From Flavobacterium frigidimaris (GTDB taxonomy: Bacteria > Bacteroidota > Bacteroidia > Flavobacteriales > Flavobacteriaceae): 64,000 bases of DNA. Positions 24,700 to 34,068 of the stretch are shown piece after piece. Where the stretch lies: NCBI GenBank assembly GCA_900129595.1, contig FQWG01000007.1, positions 62,001-126,000 of the forward strand, in the 5' to 3' direction. Under the pieces are notes generated by a model, which did not search any database, had not been told where the DNA came from, and worked only from the letters and a program-made list of their open reading frames with translations. Made by a program: the position numbers and the translations under genes. Position 1 is the first letter of the stretch; each line of letters opens with the position of its first letter.

Positions 24700-27246
24700 A
24701 TGAAAAATTCTATAAAAAATATACTTACATTACTAGCTGTTTTAACTTTCTCAATTTCATTTGCACAAAATATCGAAGGTGTAGTGAAAACAAGTGAAAA
24801 CACTCCACTAGAAGCCGTAAACGTTGTTATAAAGGGAACTACTTCTAATACCACTACAGACTCTAATGGAAAATTTATCCTTGACACAAAAGGAAAACTT
24901 CCTATCACAATTTTAGTTCAATATGTAGGCTACAAAACTACTGAGATTGAACTTGCTGATTTACCTGTTACTCCACTACAAATAACTCTTAAAGAAGAAA
25001 ATGAACTTATAGAAGTGGTTGTTTCTTCACGACGCAGAATAGAAAAAGTTCAGGATGTGCCAATTGCAATATCCGTTATAACTGGTAAACAAGCGGAACA
25101 AACAGGAGCATTTAATGTGAACAGAATTAAAGAATTGGTTCCTTCAGTACAATTGTATTCATCGAACCCTAGAAATACTGGTATTAACATTCGTAGTCTT
25201 GGTTCCCCATTTGGACTTACGAATGACGGTATTGATCCCGGAGTTGGTTTTTATGTTGACGGTGTATATTTTGCACGTCCGGCTGCAACAACTTTAGATT
25301 TTATCGATGTGGAGCAAATTGAGGTATTACGCGGCCCACAAGGATCATTGTTTGGTAAAAACACGACTTCAGGAGCATTTAACATCACTACCCGTAAACC
25401 AAGTTTTACTTCAGGGGCTGATTTTGAACTGAGCTACGGAAATTATGCTTTTCTACAAGCTAAAGCTTCTGTTACCGGAGCATTAGGAAAAAAAGTAGCA
25501 GGTCGTTTATCTTTTTCAGGTACACAACGTGACGGTCTTATTGACAATGTTGCAACAGGAAGACCTACCAATAGTTTGAACAATCAGGGAATTAGAGGTC
25601 AGTTACTCTGGACCCCAACTACAAATACTAATATTATACTAGCTGCAGATATCACAACACAGCGTCCTGACGGATATGCACAAGTTGTTGCCGGTGTTGC
25701 TCCTACGCAAAGAGCCGCTTATCGCCAGTTTGATGCCATTATTAAAGATTTAAATTATCAGCTTCCGAGCTTAAATGCTTTTGACCGTAAAATCGATCAT
25801 GATACTCCATGGCGTTCAGGTCAGGATATGGGAGGTATTTCTCTTAATGTTGATACTAAAATTGGATCAGGAACACTTACTTCGACTACAGCATGGCGTT
25901 TTTGGAACTGGGATCCGTCAAATGACAGGGATTTTACTGGATTGCAAGTATTGGCAAAATCACAAAACCCAACAAGACAAACACAATTTACACAAGAGGT
26001 TCGTTACGCAGGTCAGTTAACTTCTAAAATAAGCGGAGTTGTTGGTGTATTTTTTATAGACCAGACTTCACAAACAAATGGTACTGAAGAATCCGGTAAT
26101 GCACAATGGAGATTCGCACAAAGTTCTACAAGCCCGTTATGGAAAACTCCGGGTCTTTTTGAAGGATACGGAATCAAAACTGACGCTCGTATCAGATCAT
26201 CAAGTGCTGCTGTATTTGGACAATTAGACTGGGCGATTACAGATCGTTTGCATGTATTACCGGGTTTGAGATATAACTTTGATAAAAAAGATGCTGATTA
26301 CAGCCGTACAACATACGGAGGTCTGCAAACTACCGACCCTGCATTACTTGCTTTGAAAAAATCTGTTTATTCTGATCAGGCTTTTGACTCTAGTACTGAC
26401 AACACAGATTTCTCAGGAAATATCACAATATCTTTTAAAGCTTCTGATAAAATCAATGCTTATGCCACTTATGCAAAAAGCTACAAACCGGTTGGTGTGA
26501 ATGTGGCCGGACTTCCAACGGATTCAAAAGGTTTGCCATTACTTGATCTTGCAGTTATCAAACCAGAAAAAGTAAATCATTACGAAATAGGAGTAAAAAC
26601 TTCACCATTTAGAAACTCAGTATTCAACCTTGCATTCTTTAATACAGACATCAAAGATTTTCAAACAAATGTTCAGGCAGCTGAATTAGGTGTAAACCGT
26701 GGATATCTTGCCAATGCTGATAAAGTACGTGTAAGAGGTGCTGAACTTGATGCCAGTTTTGTAATCAGCCAGCACTTAACAATTAATGGTGCTGCCACTT
26801 ATACTGATGGTAAATACATTAAATTTACAAATGCACCACTTCCGTTAGAAGAAACAGGAGCTCCTGTAGCCTTCAAAGATGTTTCAGGAACTGAATTGCC
26901 AGGTGCATCAAAATGGGCAGGATCTTTAGGCGGAGAATTATCTGATCAAGCTAAATTCTTCGGTAACTCAGGAAAAATATTTCTTGCTTTAGACTCTTAC
27001 GCTCGTTCTGAATTTTCTTCAAGCCCATCAGCTTCAAAATATTTAGTAGTTCCGGGATACGCGATCTTCAATGCCCGTTTAGGTTTCCGTACTGCTCAGG
27101 GTTTATCTGTTCATTTCTGGGGACGTAACCTTTTAAATAAAGATTACTACGAACAATTATTACCTGCCGGTGGAAATACAGGTCAATATGCCGGTGTAAT
27201 TGGCGACCAAAGAACTTATGGTGTTACTTTAAAGTATTCCTTATAA
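24700..27246 (+). CDS. TonB-dependent receptor with carboxypeptidase-like N-domain
   Basis: An 848-residue outer-membrane transporter. Signal peptide residues 1-22 (ISFAQ), a CarboxypepD_reg-like domain at about 23-110 (IEGVVKTSENTPLEAVNVVI), then the plug (VQDVPIAISVITGKQAEQTG, VDGVYFARPAATTLDFIDVE, VEVLRGPQGSLFGKNTTSG-type block near 205-225) and a 22-strand barrel to the end. The plug resembles siderophore/vitamin receptors of the FecA/Fiu kind more than SusC. Upstream lie the leader ORF and Rrf2 gene; a DUF2490 outer-membrane protein follows after a terminator. The substrate is unknown; sulfur- or metal-containing compounds are suggested only by the regulatory context. Confidence 0.9.
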   Translation: MKNSIKNILTLLAVLTFSISFAQNIEGVVKTSENTPLEAVNVVIKGTTSNTTTDSNGKFILDTKGKLPITILVQYVGYKTTEIELADLPVTPLQITLKEENELIEVVVSSRRRIEKVQDVPIAISVITGKQAEQTGAFNVNRIKELVPSVQLYSSNPRNTGINIRSLGSPFGLTNDGIDPGVGFYVDGVYFARPAATTLDFIDVEQIEVLRGPQGSLFGKNTTSGAFNITTRKPSFTSGADFELSYGNYAFLQAKASVTGALGKKVAGRLSFSGTQRDGLIDNVATGRPTNSLNNQGIRGQLLWTPTTNTNIILAADITTQRPDGYAQVVAGVAPTQRAAYRQFDAIIKDLNYQLPSLNAFDRKIDHDTPWRSGQDMGGISLNVDTKIGSGTLTSTTAWRFWNWDPSNDRDFTGLQVLAKSQNPTRQTQFTQEVRYAGQLTSKISGVVGVFFIDQTSQTNGTEESGNAQWRFAQSSTSPLWKTPGLFEGYGIKTDARIRSSSAAVFGQLDWAITDRLHVLPGLRYNFDKKDADYSRTTYGGLQTTDPALLALKKSVYSDQAFDSSTDNTDFSGNITISFKASDKINAYATYAKSYKPVGVNVAGLPTDSKGLPLLDLAVIKPEKVNHYEIGVKTSPFRNSVFNLAFFNTDIKDFQTNVQAAELGVNRGYLANADKVRVRGAELDASFVISQHLTINGAATYTDGKYIKFTNAPLPLEETGAPVAFKDVSGTELPGASKWAGSLGGELSDQAKFFGNSGKIFLALDSYARSEFSSSPSASKYLVVPGYAIFNARLGFRTAQGLSVHFWGRNLLNKDYYEQLLPAGGNTGQYAGVIGDQRTYGVTLKYSL

Positions 27247-27276
27247 ACACAGTTAGTTAGTTAGTTTAAATAGATA

Positions 27277-27314
27277 AAACGAGGCAGGTTTATAAAACTT
27301 ACCTCGTTTTTTTT
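27277..27314 (+). terminator. Terminator of the TonB receptor gene
   Basis: AAAACGAGG pairs with CCTCGTTTT around an imperfect inner part (caggtttataaaactta) and is followed by a long T tract. Confidence 0.8.
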
Positions 27315-27423
27315 TATGGAATCAAATCTCTAAAATCACAAAATAGCCCTTAAAACAAGTTTTATTGTTCGGGAGATACATCATGATTTGTATATATTCG
27401 CAGCCTGAATTGATACAAATTGA

Positions 27424-28167
27424 ATGAAAGTTCTCAGATTACTATTATTTACGGGATTGATAAGTCCTTTTTTATCGGCACAAAGTCTAAAAAAGACAGA
27501 TCATCAAACCTTAACCTGGATCCGGTATTACAATATTTTGCCTTTAACCGAAAAATGGGCAATTCACTCTGAGTTTGATAACAGAAATTTCCTAAATCCT
27601 ATTCATGAAAATTTATTTGTTATAAGAGTTCAGGGAAGATATCGAATTCATAAAAACATCGATTTAGGCAGCGGCCTAGCTTATTTTAATGTCAATACAC
27701 AAGATCCTGACGTTGATCCTGATTTTTCTATTCCGGAATACAGAATCCAGCAGGATGTTACTTTTATTAATGATGTTGCTAAAATTACTTTTCACAATCG
27801 TCTTCAGCTAGAAGAGCGTTTCATTCAAAAAGCAAGTAAAACAGCATTACTCAATGACTTTGCTTTTGCTTACCGGTTTAGATACCGATTACAAGCAACA
27901 TTTGATCTTTGGAAAAAAGAAAAACGAAGTCTAAAAGGAACAATTTCAGATGAAATAATGTTCAATTTTGGAAAAGACAATAAAAGAAACACTTTCGATC
28001 AAAACCGAATTTACCTTGCATTACGTTATCATTTCAACCCCAATACAGGCTTAGAAGCAGGATATCTCAACAGTTTTCAAAGACGCTCGAGCGGAGTCGA
28101 TTTTTATGATCGCGATATTATCAGATTTACTGTTTATCATAGAATAAATAGGAAACCGAGGATTTAG
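27424..28167 (+). CDS. DUF2490 family outer-membrane protein
   Basis: A 247-residue beta-barrel protein with a signal peptide (residues 1-19, FLSAQ). Alternating hydrophobic strands with aromatic ends (LTWIRYYNILPL, WAIHSEFDNRNFLNP, LGSGLAYFNVNTQDP, RFRYRLQATFDLW, YLALRYHFNPNTGLEAGYLN) follow the DUF2490 pattern. The family's function is unknown; barrels of this size are usually 10-12 strands. It has its own leader after the terminator at 27277-27314, so it is a separate unit from the receptor. Confidence 0.82.
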   Translation: MKVLRLLLFTGLISPFLSAQSLKKTDHQTLTWIRYYNILPLTEKWAIHSEFDNRNFLNPIHENLFVIRVQGRYRIHKNIDLGSGLAYFNVNTQDPDVDPDFSIPEYRIQQDVTFINDVAKITFHNRLQLEERFIQKASKTALLNDFAFAYRFRYRLQATFDLWKKEKRSLKGTISDEIMFNFGKDNKRNTFDQNRIYLALRYHFNPNTGLEAGYLNSFQRRSSGVDFYDRDIIRFTVYHRINRKPRI

Positions 28168-28235
28168 AAAATAAAATTTCAATCTAAAAATTCTAAACTC
28201 CAGTAAAAAAATCAGCCGAAGCAAGTCTGTGGGCA

Positions 28236-28266
28236 CAAAAAAAGACGCACTGCTTGTACTGCGTCT
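28236..28266 (-). terminator. Terminator of the minus-strand receptor-like gene
   Basis: On the minus strand AGACGCA pairs with TGCGTCT around a 10-base loop, directly followed by a run of seven T. Confidence 0.75.
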
Positions 28267-28291
28267 CTGCGTTAAAACCTTTGAACCTTTA

Positions 28292-31045
28292 TTAATCCAT
28301 TCTCTGTCTTTTCTTCCCTCCTTTTTCTGCACCTGCAAAATTTCCAATTTTATAACTAAGAGAAAACATTACATAACGTTTCAGAACTGTGTTTTCTTCA
28401 TCACGAATCGAAGTTGCTGAAATCGTTCTTGTTGCACTTAAATTCTGGTTCAGAACATCATAAACCTTTACTTTGGCATAGATTTTTTTATCAAAAAAAC
28501 CATAAGACAAACTCGTATTCCACAAATAGAAATCTTTCTTGAAATTGCTCGAAATACTGGAGTTGTATGTGTATCCAAAATCATTTCCAAAAATTAAATT
28601 GGCCGGCCAGTAACTTGTCGTTTGCAGATTGATTCTGTGTACTACATTCGAACTGGCATCTCTGGATGAATTCTCATAATCAGTTTGATTGTATGATAAA
28701 CTATACGATGGCGAAATGATAAGCAAATCTCCGTACTCATACGTCATATTTACTTTTGGTGTAATGGCGGTCGATTTTGCATTGTATAAAACCGCATTTG
28801 TAAAACCTTTATCAAAGGAATAACTTCCATTTAATCCGAAACCATATCGCAGAACATGCGCATCCCATTTTATCGATTGATTCCAGTTTCCGCCAATTGA
28901 GGCAATATAAGTACCGGATATATTTACATAAGTAGTCGTTCTTTTTCCGCTATCGTCATAAATTGAAGTCGAAACGACATCGTTGTTATAATAATCTCCT
29001 TTTACATACAGGCTATAACCGGAACGCGTACGGAAATCATAATTTCTAAAACTAAAATTTGCGCTGTTTTTTTCGATAGGATTCAAATCCGGATTTCCCG
29101 TAATTGTATTTAATGGATTGGTTAAATTTAAAACCGGCATCAACTGAACTGCAGTCGGAAGTGCATTAGAGTAATCATATCTGAACGACAGATTCTTTGA
29201 ACGGCTAAACTTGTACCTGATCTGAAAATCACCATAAGGCAAAGCATATCTTTTATTGAGATCTGTTGCATTATTAAGGTACAAAGAGTGATTATCGAAC
29301 TCTACGATTGCAGTTCTCGAATTCAGGTTGACAGTAAACTTGCTCTTCTGCCAGGTAATCCCAACTTTAGGGCTGAATGAATTTTGTTTTGAAGTAGTAT
29401 AATTGGTCAAAGATTCATTTAGATTATTATACGATTGTGATGCAGCATCAAAATCGTACGTTTTCATATCTTTCATTTCACTTTTCCAGTCAAAATCAGA
29501 ACCAAACCTTATCCTTAACGAATCAGTAACGGGTTCTGTGTATTCAAGCTCAAGAGAATAAGTATCTGCTTTACTTGCATTTTTACTCTGCTGGTTCCTG
29601 TCGTCGTTGGGCTTACTGTCCTGATAAAAAATAGTCTGAGAAAGATTGAGTGCTTCAGCATCTGTTTTGGCGTTGTTATTATCAAAGACAACACTGAAAT
29701 TACGGGACTTTTTCTTAAATGCTTTATTGAAATTAATTGTATTTCCAAAGGTTGTATTGGTACTTTCTGAATAATTTTTTGCCGTACTTTCATTCAAAGC
29801 ATCTCCGTTTTCATCTTCAGAAAAACTAGAAGATGTCGAATTACTATTCGTACGGGATTGATTGACTTTTGGAATGACTACCAATCGCGTTGTTGGATTG
29901 ATTTTATATTCTAATTCAAAATTTACATTATTTCCTGTACTTTCGTTTCTTGTTTTAGAATCAGCTGAAGTGGCAATATTACCTGTTGGCAGGAAACTAA
30001 CCTGATCCGATTTACTTTCGTTATTGTTAACGGAGTTCGAAAAATTATAACTCCCCATAGCGGCTAAACTTTTAGACCAATCATCAGAATAGTTTAGTCC
30101 AATAAGGTTCGATTGCGTAATTCCTTTACCGCTTCCTGAGCTACCACCATTTCCTTTGCTGTTTCTTCCGCCTCCCATATTATCAAATACCTCATCCATC
30201 GCAAAACCGGTAGAATTGATATTGTTTGAAGAAGCCAAAACACTAATTTTTTGTTTATTATTAAAAAAGTTCAAAAGCAAACTGCTTTCATAACGATCAT
30301 CAGAACCGTATCCTCCCAGAATTTTACCAAAGTAGCCTTTGTTTTTCTTTTCGTCGATTGTGATATTAATACTCGAAAAATCTGAAGTCGATTCTTGTTT
30401 CGAGAGTTCTTCTTTTTTTGTTTTAAAATCAGAAACCTGAATTTTCTTGATGATTTCTGCCGGAAGGTTTTTCAAGGCAATGGCACCATCTTTATCAAAA
30501 AATGTTTTTCCGTTTACTAATACCTGATTGACTTCGCGCCCGTTTACGGTCACTTTACCATCAGTACCCACTTCAAATCCCGGTAATTGCTTTAGCAAAG
30601 TCTCTACATTCGAGTCAGGCCTGACTTTGTACGAAGCGGCATTAAACTCAAGAGTATCTTTTTTGATTGTAATTGGCGGTGCTTCACTTTTGATCACCAC
30701 ATTATCCAAAGCATTTGCGGCCTCAAGTAAATACAGTTTTCCAAAATCCTTACTTTCCAGAAGTCCTTTTTCTTCCTCAAAATAAGGCTGGTACCCCATA
30801 TAATTTACCTTTAGAAAAATAGGCTTATCGTATTTTTTGGTCTTGATCGTAAAAGAACCGTTTTTATCTGTTGTAGCATATTCGATTACTGTAGAATCTT
30901 TTACGGTTGTAAAATAAACGGTCGCCAGCTCGAGCGGCAATTGTGTGTTGATATCAACAACAGTTCCCTTAAGAACAATGTCACTCTGGGCATTTGCAGA
31001 ATAACAAAAAAGGGTGAAAATCAGGAAATAATAAATTTTGGTCAT
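28292..31045 (-). CDS. Outer-membrane receptor-like beta-barrel protein (OMP_b-brl_3 type)
   Basis: A 917-residue secreted barrel protein. Signal peptide to about residue 19 (CYSANAQ), a carboxypeptidase-regulatory-like domain (SDIVLKGTVVDINTQLPLEL) to about 105, a plug-like domain (VETLLKQLPGFEVGTDGKVT, VNGREVNQVLVNGKTFFDKD) and a large C-terminal barrel. Between plug and barrel is a glycine-rich loop (MGGGRNSKGNGGSSGSGKG). This is the outer-membrane beta-barrel protein 3 group, related to TonB receptors but mostly without a TonB-box call. The extreme C-terminus is basic (KGGKKRQRMD). Ligand unknown. It is convergent with the DUF2490 gene. Confidence 0.85.
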   Translation of the reverse strand: MTKIYYFLIFTLFCYSANAQSDIVLKGTVVDINTQLPLELATVYFTTVKDSTVIEYATTDKNGSFTIKTKKYDKPIFLKVNYMGYQPYFEEEKGLLESKDFGKLYLLEAANALDNVVIKSEAPPITIKKDTLEFNAASYKVRPDSNVETLLKQLPGFEVGTDGKVTVNGREVNQVLVNGKTFFDKDGAIALKNLPAEIIKKIQVSDFKTKKEELSKQESTSDFSSINITIDEKKNKGYFGKILGGYGSDDRYESSLLLNFFNNKQKISVLASSNNINSTGFAMDEVFDNMGGGRNSKGNGGSSGSGKGITQSNLIGLNYSDDWSKSLAAMGSYNFSNSVNNNESKSDQVSFLPTGNIATSADSKTRNESTGNNVNFELEYKINPTTRLVVIPKVNQSRTNSNSTSSSFSEDENGDALNESTAKNYSESTNTTFGNTINFNKAFKKKSRNFSVVFDNNNAKTDAEALNLSQTIFYQDSKPNDDRNQQSKNASKADTYSLELEYTEPVTDSLRIRFGSDFDWKSEMKDMKTYDFDAASQSYNNLNESLTNYTTSKQNSFSPKVGITWQKSKFTVNLNSRTAIVEFDNHSLYLNNATDLNKRYALPYGDFQIRYKFSRSKNLSFRYDYSNALPTAVQLMPVLNLTNPLNTITGNPDLNPIEKNSANFSFRNYDFRTRSGYSLYVKGDYYNNDVVSTSIYDDSGKRTTTYVNISGTYIASIGGNWNQSIKWDAHVLRYGFGLNGSYSFDKGFTNAVLYNAKSTAITPKVNMTYEYGDLLIISPSYSLSYNQTDYENSSRDASSNVVHRINLQTTSYWPANLIFGNDFGYTYNSSISSNFKKDFYLWNTSLSYGFFDKKIYAKVKVYDVLNQNLSATRTISATSIRDEENTVLKRYVMFSLSYKIGNFAGAEKGGKKRQRMD

Positions 31046-31170
31046 AAATTGGTTAGTTAGAAACAGTAAGACTCAAAAAGAGCTAAAAGGTTTAATTGTA
31101 ATTTCAACATTTATTCAAATAGCATGCCATTTACGAAGGCTACTATCAATTCGATTAAAAACAAGGCGTA

Positions 31171-31199
31171 AAAAAAGTCCCCATTGTGAGGACTTTTTT
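31171..31199. terminator. Bidirectional terminator behind der
   Basis: AAAAAAGTCC and GGACTTTTTT form a perfect 10-bp stem around a 9-base loop; T runs flank it in both directions. It ends der on the minus strand. Confidence 0.8.
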
Positions 31200-31202
31200 A
31201 TT

Positions 31203-32513
31203 TTATTTTTCTCTGATATAAATATCGATTGGTACTCCTGAAAAATCCCAATTTTCTCTAATCTTATTTTCAAGATATCTTTTATACGGTTCCTTAACGT
31301 ATTGTGGCATATTTGCAAAAAACACAAACTGCGGCGTTAAAGTTGGCAACTGCATACAATATTTAATTTTTACATATTTACCTTTTGTTGCAGGCGGCGG
31401 ATATGCTTCGATCACTTTCAGCATAAACTCATTGAATTTAGAAGTTGGAATTCTTTGTTTTCTATTTTCAAAAACCTGAACTGTAGCTTCTAATGCTTTC
31501 AACAAACGCTGTTTCGTTAAAGCCGAAACGAACAAAATTGGCACATCTGTAAATGGCATTAATTCTCTTTTGATTTTCTCTTCGTAATCACGGGTCGACA
31601 TGGTATCTTTTTCTACCAAATCCCATTTGTTTACTAAGATCACAACACCTTTACGGTTTTTCTCAGCCAACCAGAAAATACTCTGATCCTGACCTTCAAA
31701 TCCACGAGTAGCGTCGATAACCAGGATACAAATATCGGCATGTTCAATCGCACGAACAGAACGCATTACTGAGTAAAACTCTAAATCTTCTTTTACCTTC
31801 GCTTTACGACGGATTCCCGCTGTATCTACCAGGTTAAATTCAAAACCAAAACGGTCAAATTTAGTATCAATTGCATCACGGGTTGTTCCCGCAATGTCGG
31901 TTACCATAAAACGTTCTTTACCAATTAATGCATTGATAAAACTTGATTTTCCTGCATTCGGACGTCCAACAACAGCAAAACGAGGTAAAACCACTTCTTC
32001 CTGAACCGGTTCCGCTTTTACCGGAAAAGAGTCAATTAACGCATCTAATAAATCTCCTGTTCCACTACCTGAAATACTTGCAAATGTAAAATACTCCCCT
32101 AAACCAAGGTTATAAAATTCAATTGCATCTTTTTCACGCATAGCATTATCTACCTTATTCACCGCCAATAAAACCGGTTTTGTTACTTTACGCAATAAAC
32201 GCGCAACAACATCATCCATTGGTGTAATTCCTTCTTCAACATCAACCACAAAAATAATAACATCAGCTTCGTCGATCGCTAATTCTACTTGTTTACGGAT
32301 TTCGCCTTCAAAAACGTCATCGGACCCGCGAACGTATCCACCGGTATCAATGACAGAAAACTCTTTTCCGTTCCACTCGCTTTTACCGTAGTTTCTATCT
32401 CTGGTAACTCCAGAAACCGAATCTACAATAGCTTCTCTTCTTTGTATCAGCCTATTAAAAAGGGTTGATTTCCCTACATTAGGTCTTCCTACTATCGCAA
32501 CAATGTTATTCAT
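31203..32513 (-). CDS. der: Ribosome biogenesis GTPase Der (EngA)
   Basis: A 436-residue double GTPase needed for 50S ribosome assembly. Two G domains in tandem are seen: the first with P-loop GRPNVGKST (residues 8-16) and DTGG, the second with GRPNAGKSS near residue 183 and DTAGI, each with an NKxD motif (NKVD, NKWD). The C-terminal KH-like domain ends the protein ([19 protein letters not shown]). Length and order match the family. It follows era on the same strand after 322 bases, with its own -7 element. Confidence 0.96.
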   Translation of the reverse strand: MNNIVAIVGRPNVGKSTLFNRLIQRREAIVDSVSGVTRDRNYGKSEWNGKEFSVIDTGGYVRGSDDVFEGEIRKQVELAIDEADVIIFVVDVEEGITPMDDVVARLLRKVTKPVLLAVNKVDNAMREKDAIEFYNLGLGEYFTFASISGSGTGDLLDALIDSFPVKAEPVQEEVVLPRFAVVGRPNAGKSSFINALIGKERFMVTDIAGTTRDAIDTKFDRFGFEFNLVDTAGIRRKAKVKEDLEFYSVMRSVRAIEHADICILVIDATRGFEGQDQSIFWLAEKNRKGVVILVNKWDLVEKDTMSTRDYEEKIKRELMPFTDVPILFVSALTKQRLLKALEATVQVFENRKQRIPTSKFNEFMLKVIEAYPPPATKGKYVKIKYCMQLPTLTPQFVFFANMPQYVKEPYKRYLENKIRENWDFSGVPIDIYIREK

Positions 32514-32609
32514 TTTTGTAAATTTTAGATTTTGAATCTTCCATTTTAGACTTTAGTTTCCTAAAATTCTATCACTTATACATTCAAAATGCTTTATTTT
32601 AATTTTTTG

Positions 32610-32617
32610 CAAAGGTA
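32610..32617 (-). promoter_or_regulatory. -7 element TACCTTTG of der
   Basis: On the minus strand TACCTTTG followed by C fits TAnnTTTG and lies about 97 bases before the der start. The interval between them is AT-rich. Confidence 0.45.
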
Positions 32618-32686
32618 GTTAAAAAAGTGACTAAGTCGCTAAGTTTCTAAGCACCTAAGCTTTTTATTATTTTTATTGTTATTTTA

Positions 32687-32768
32687 AGAAGCTATTTCCA
32701 GCTGTCCGCTATATCTTTTCCTGGCTAAAGGAGCCAGAAAAAGGATGCCGCTTCCATCTGGGCTAGGG
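32687..32768 (-). repeat. Dispersed structured intergenic element, copy B
   Basis: Read on the minus strand: CTAGCCCAGATGGAAGCGG, a GATG/CATC mini-hairpin, a stem TTTTTCTGGCT / AGCCAGGAAAA, then ATAGCGGACAGCTGGAAATAGCTTC. The ends are nearly identical to copy A (2336-2420). The central stem has a different sequence but the same pairing, and CCAG/CTGG replaces the CCTG/CAGG of copy A. The element lies between era and der. Confidence 0.6.
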
Positions 32769-32835
32769 TTTTCAGGATTTCAAGAACTTTCGTTTAACGA
32801 TTAAACAAATAAACCATTCACCAATTCAACAAAAA

Positions 32836-33717
32836 CTACTGGTTATAACCAAATCGTTTCAACATATTAGCATTGCTTCTCCAGTTTTTATTCACTTTTA
32901 CAACCAGTTCAATGTGAATTTGTTTTCCAAAAAATTTCTCCAGATCAGCACGAGCTTCAGTACCCACTTTTTTAAGAGCCGCACCTTTATGTCCAATGAT
33001 GATTCCTTTTTGCGTTTCGCGTTCTACCATAATGATCGAACGGATTCTGATTATATTTTCGTCTTCAAAGAATTCCTCAGTTACGATTTCAACTGCATAT
33101 GGAATCTCTTTGCTGTAATTCAACAAGATTTTTTCACGAATCGTTTCGTTTACGAAAAAACGTTCCGGTTTGTCTGTTAATTGATCTTTTGGATAGTATG
33201 CCGGTGACTCCGGCAACAACTCAATGATTCTTCCAAAAACTTCCGGTACATTAAAATTCTGTAGCGCCGAGATTGGGAAGATTTCAGCATTGGGCACTTT
33301 TGCTGTCCAGAATGCTACTTGCTCCTCTAATTGTTCCTGATTTGAGTTGTCGATTTTATTCAACAATAACAAAACCGGGATTTTAGCGTGAATGATTTTA
33401 TTAAAGAAAGCTTCATCTTTTAAGTCCTGCTCTCCTATTTCGACCATATAAACCAGTATATCAGCATCTTCAAAAGCTGACTTTACAAAGTTCATCATCG
33501 ATTCCTGCATTTCATAAGCGGGTTTGATGATTCCGGGAGTATCCGATAATATAAGTTGAAAATCTTCGCCATTCACGATTCCTAGAATACGGTGACGAGT
33601 TGTTTGTGCTTTTGATGTAATGATTGATAATCTTTCTCCAACAAAGGCGTTCATCAATGTTGATTTTCCAACGTTTGGATTCCCGATGATGTTTACAAAA
33701 CCTGCTTTATGTGACAT
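32836..33717 (-). CDS. era: GTPase Era
   Basis: A 293-residue GTPase for 16S rRNA maturation and 30S assembly. The G domain shows GNPNVGKST at residues 12-20, DTPGI, and NKID. The C-terminal type II KH domain is complete: GHKGAALKKVGTEARADLEK with the RNA-binding helix, then FFGKQIHIELVVKVNKNWR. Length is normal. It is divergent from the initiator tRNA gene and upstream of der. Confidence 0.96.
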   Translation of the reverse strand: MSHKAGFVNIIGNPNVGKSTLMNAFVGERLSIITSKAQTTRHRILGIVNGEDFQLILSDTPGIIKPAYEMQESMMNFVKSAFEDADILVYMVEIGEQDLKDEAFFNKIIHAKIPVLLLLNKIDNSNQEQLEEQVAFWTAKVPNAEIFPISALQNFNVPEVFGRIIELLPESPAYYPKDQLTDKPERFFVNETIREKILLNYSKEIPYAVEIVTEEFFEDENIIRIRSIIMVERETQKGIIIGHKGAALKKVGTEARADLEKFFGKQIHIELVVKVNKNWRSNANMLKRFGYNQ

Positions 33718-33736
33718 TTGCGTAATATTTATTTTG

Positions 33737-33744
33737 CAAAGGTA
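33737..33744 (-). promoter_or_regulatory. -7 element TACCTTTG of era
   Basis: Minus-strand TACCTTTG followed by C is an exact TAnnTTTG match, 19 bases before the era ATG. Confidence 0.45.
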
Positions 33745-33791
33745 GTCATATCAACTCAATACAGAAAATAAAACATTTTTTAAAGTTTTCG

Positions 33792-33821
33792 TTGGATTTC
33801 TTAAAAATCGGCGTATCTTTG
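33792..33821 (+). promoter_or_regulatory. Promoter of tRNA-fMet (-33 TTG, -7 TATCTTTG)
   Basis: TTG at 33792-33794 and TATCTTTG at 33814-33821 are 19 bases apart, the normal spacing of Bacteroidetes sigma-70-type promoters. The tRNA starts 13 bases after the -7 element. Confidence 0.65.
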
Positions 33822-33833
33822 CACCCGAAACAT

Positions 33834-33906
33834 CGCGGGATAGAGCAGTAGGCAGCTCGTCGGGCTCATAACCCGAAGGTCACAGGTTCGAGTCCTGTTC
33901 CCGCTA
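33834..33906 (+). tRNA. Initiator tRNA-Met (CAT)
   Basis: A 73-base cloverleaf: acceptor CGCGGGA / TCCCGCT with a mismatch at the first pair, D stem GAGC/GCTC, anticodon stem TCGGG/CCCGA with three consecutive G-C pairs and loop CTCATAA, T stem ACAGG/CCTGT. The 1-72 mismatch and the three G-C pairs are initiator features. The CCA end is not encoded. Confidence 0.92.
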
Positions 33907-33913
33907 CTAACAC

Positions 33914-33943
33914 AAAGCTTCAGAGAAATCTGGAGCTTTTTTG
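33914..33943 (+). terminator. Terminator of tRNA-fMet
   Basis: AAAGCTTCAGA and TCTGGAGCTTT pair around GAAA with one G-T pair, followed by TTTT. The same hairpin follows tRNA-Glu at 37961. Confidence 0.8.
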
Positions 33944-34004
33944 TTTTAAGCTAAAAAGTAAAAATTCAGGAGGCATTTATAAAATTTACGATTAAAAAAA
34001 AAAA

Positions 34005-34041
34005 AAACTGCGCAAAGATCACAGAGACATTTGCGCAGTTT
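34005..34041 (-). terminator. Terminator of the M13 peptidase gene
   Basis: AAACTGCGCAAA and TTTGCGCAGTTT form a perfect 12-bp stem; on the minus strand a long T run follows. Confidence 0.82.
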
Positions 34042-34068
34042 TTCATGGTCACACTTCGAAGAACGAAA

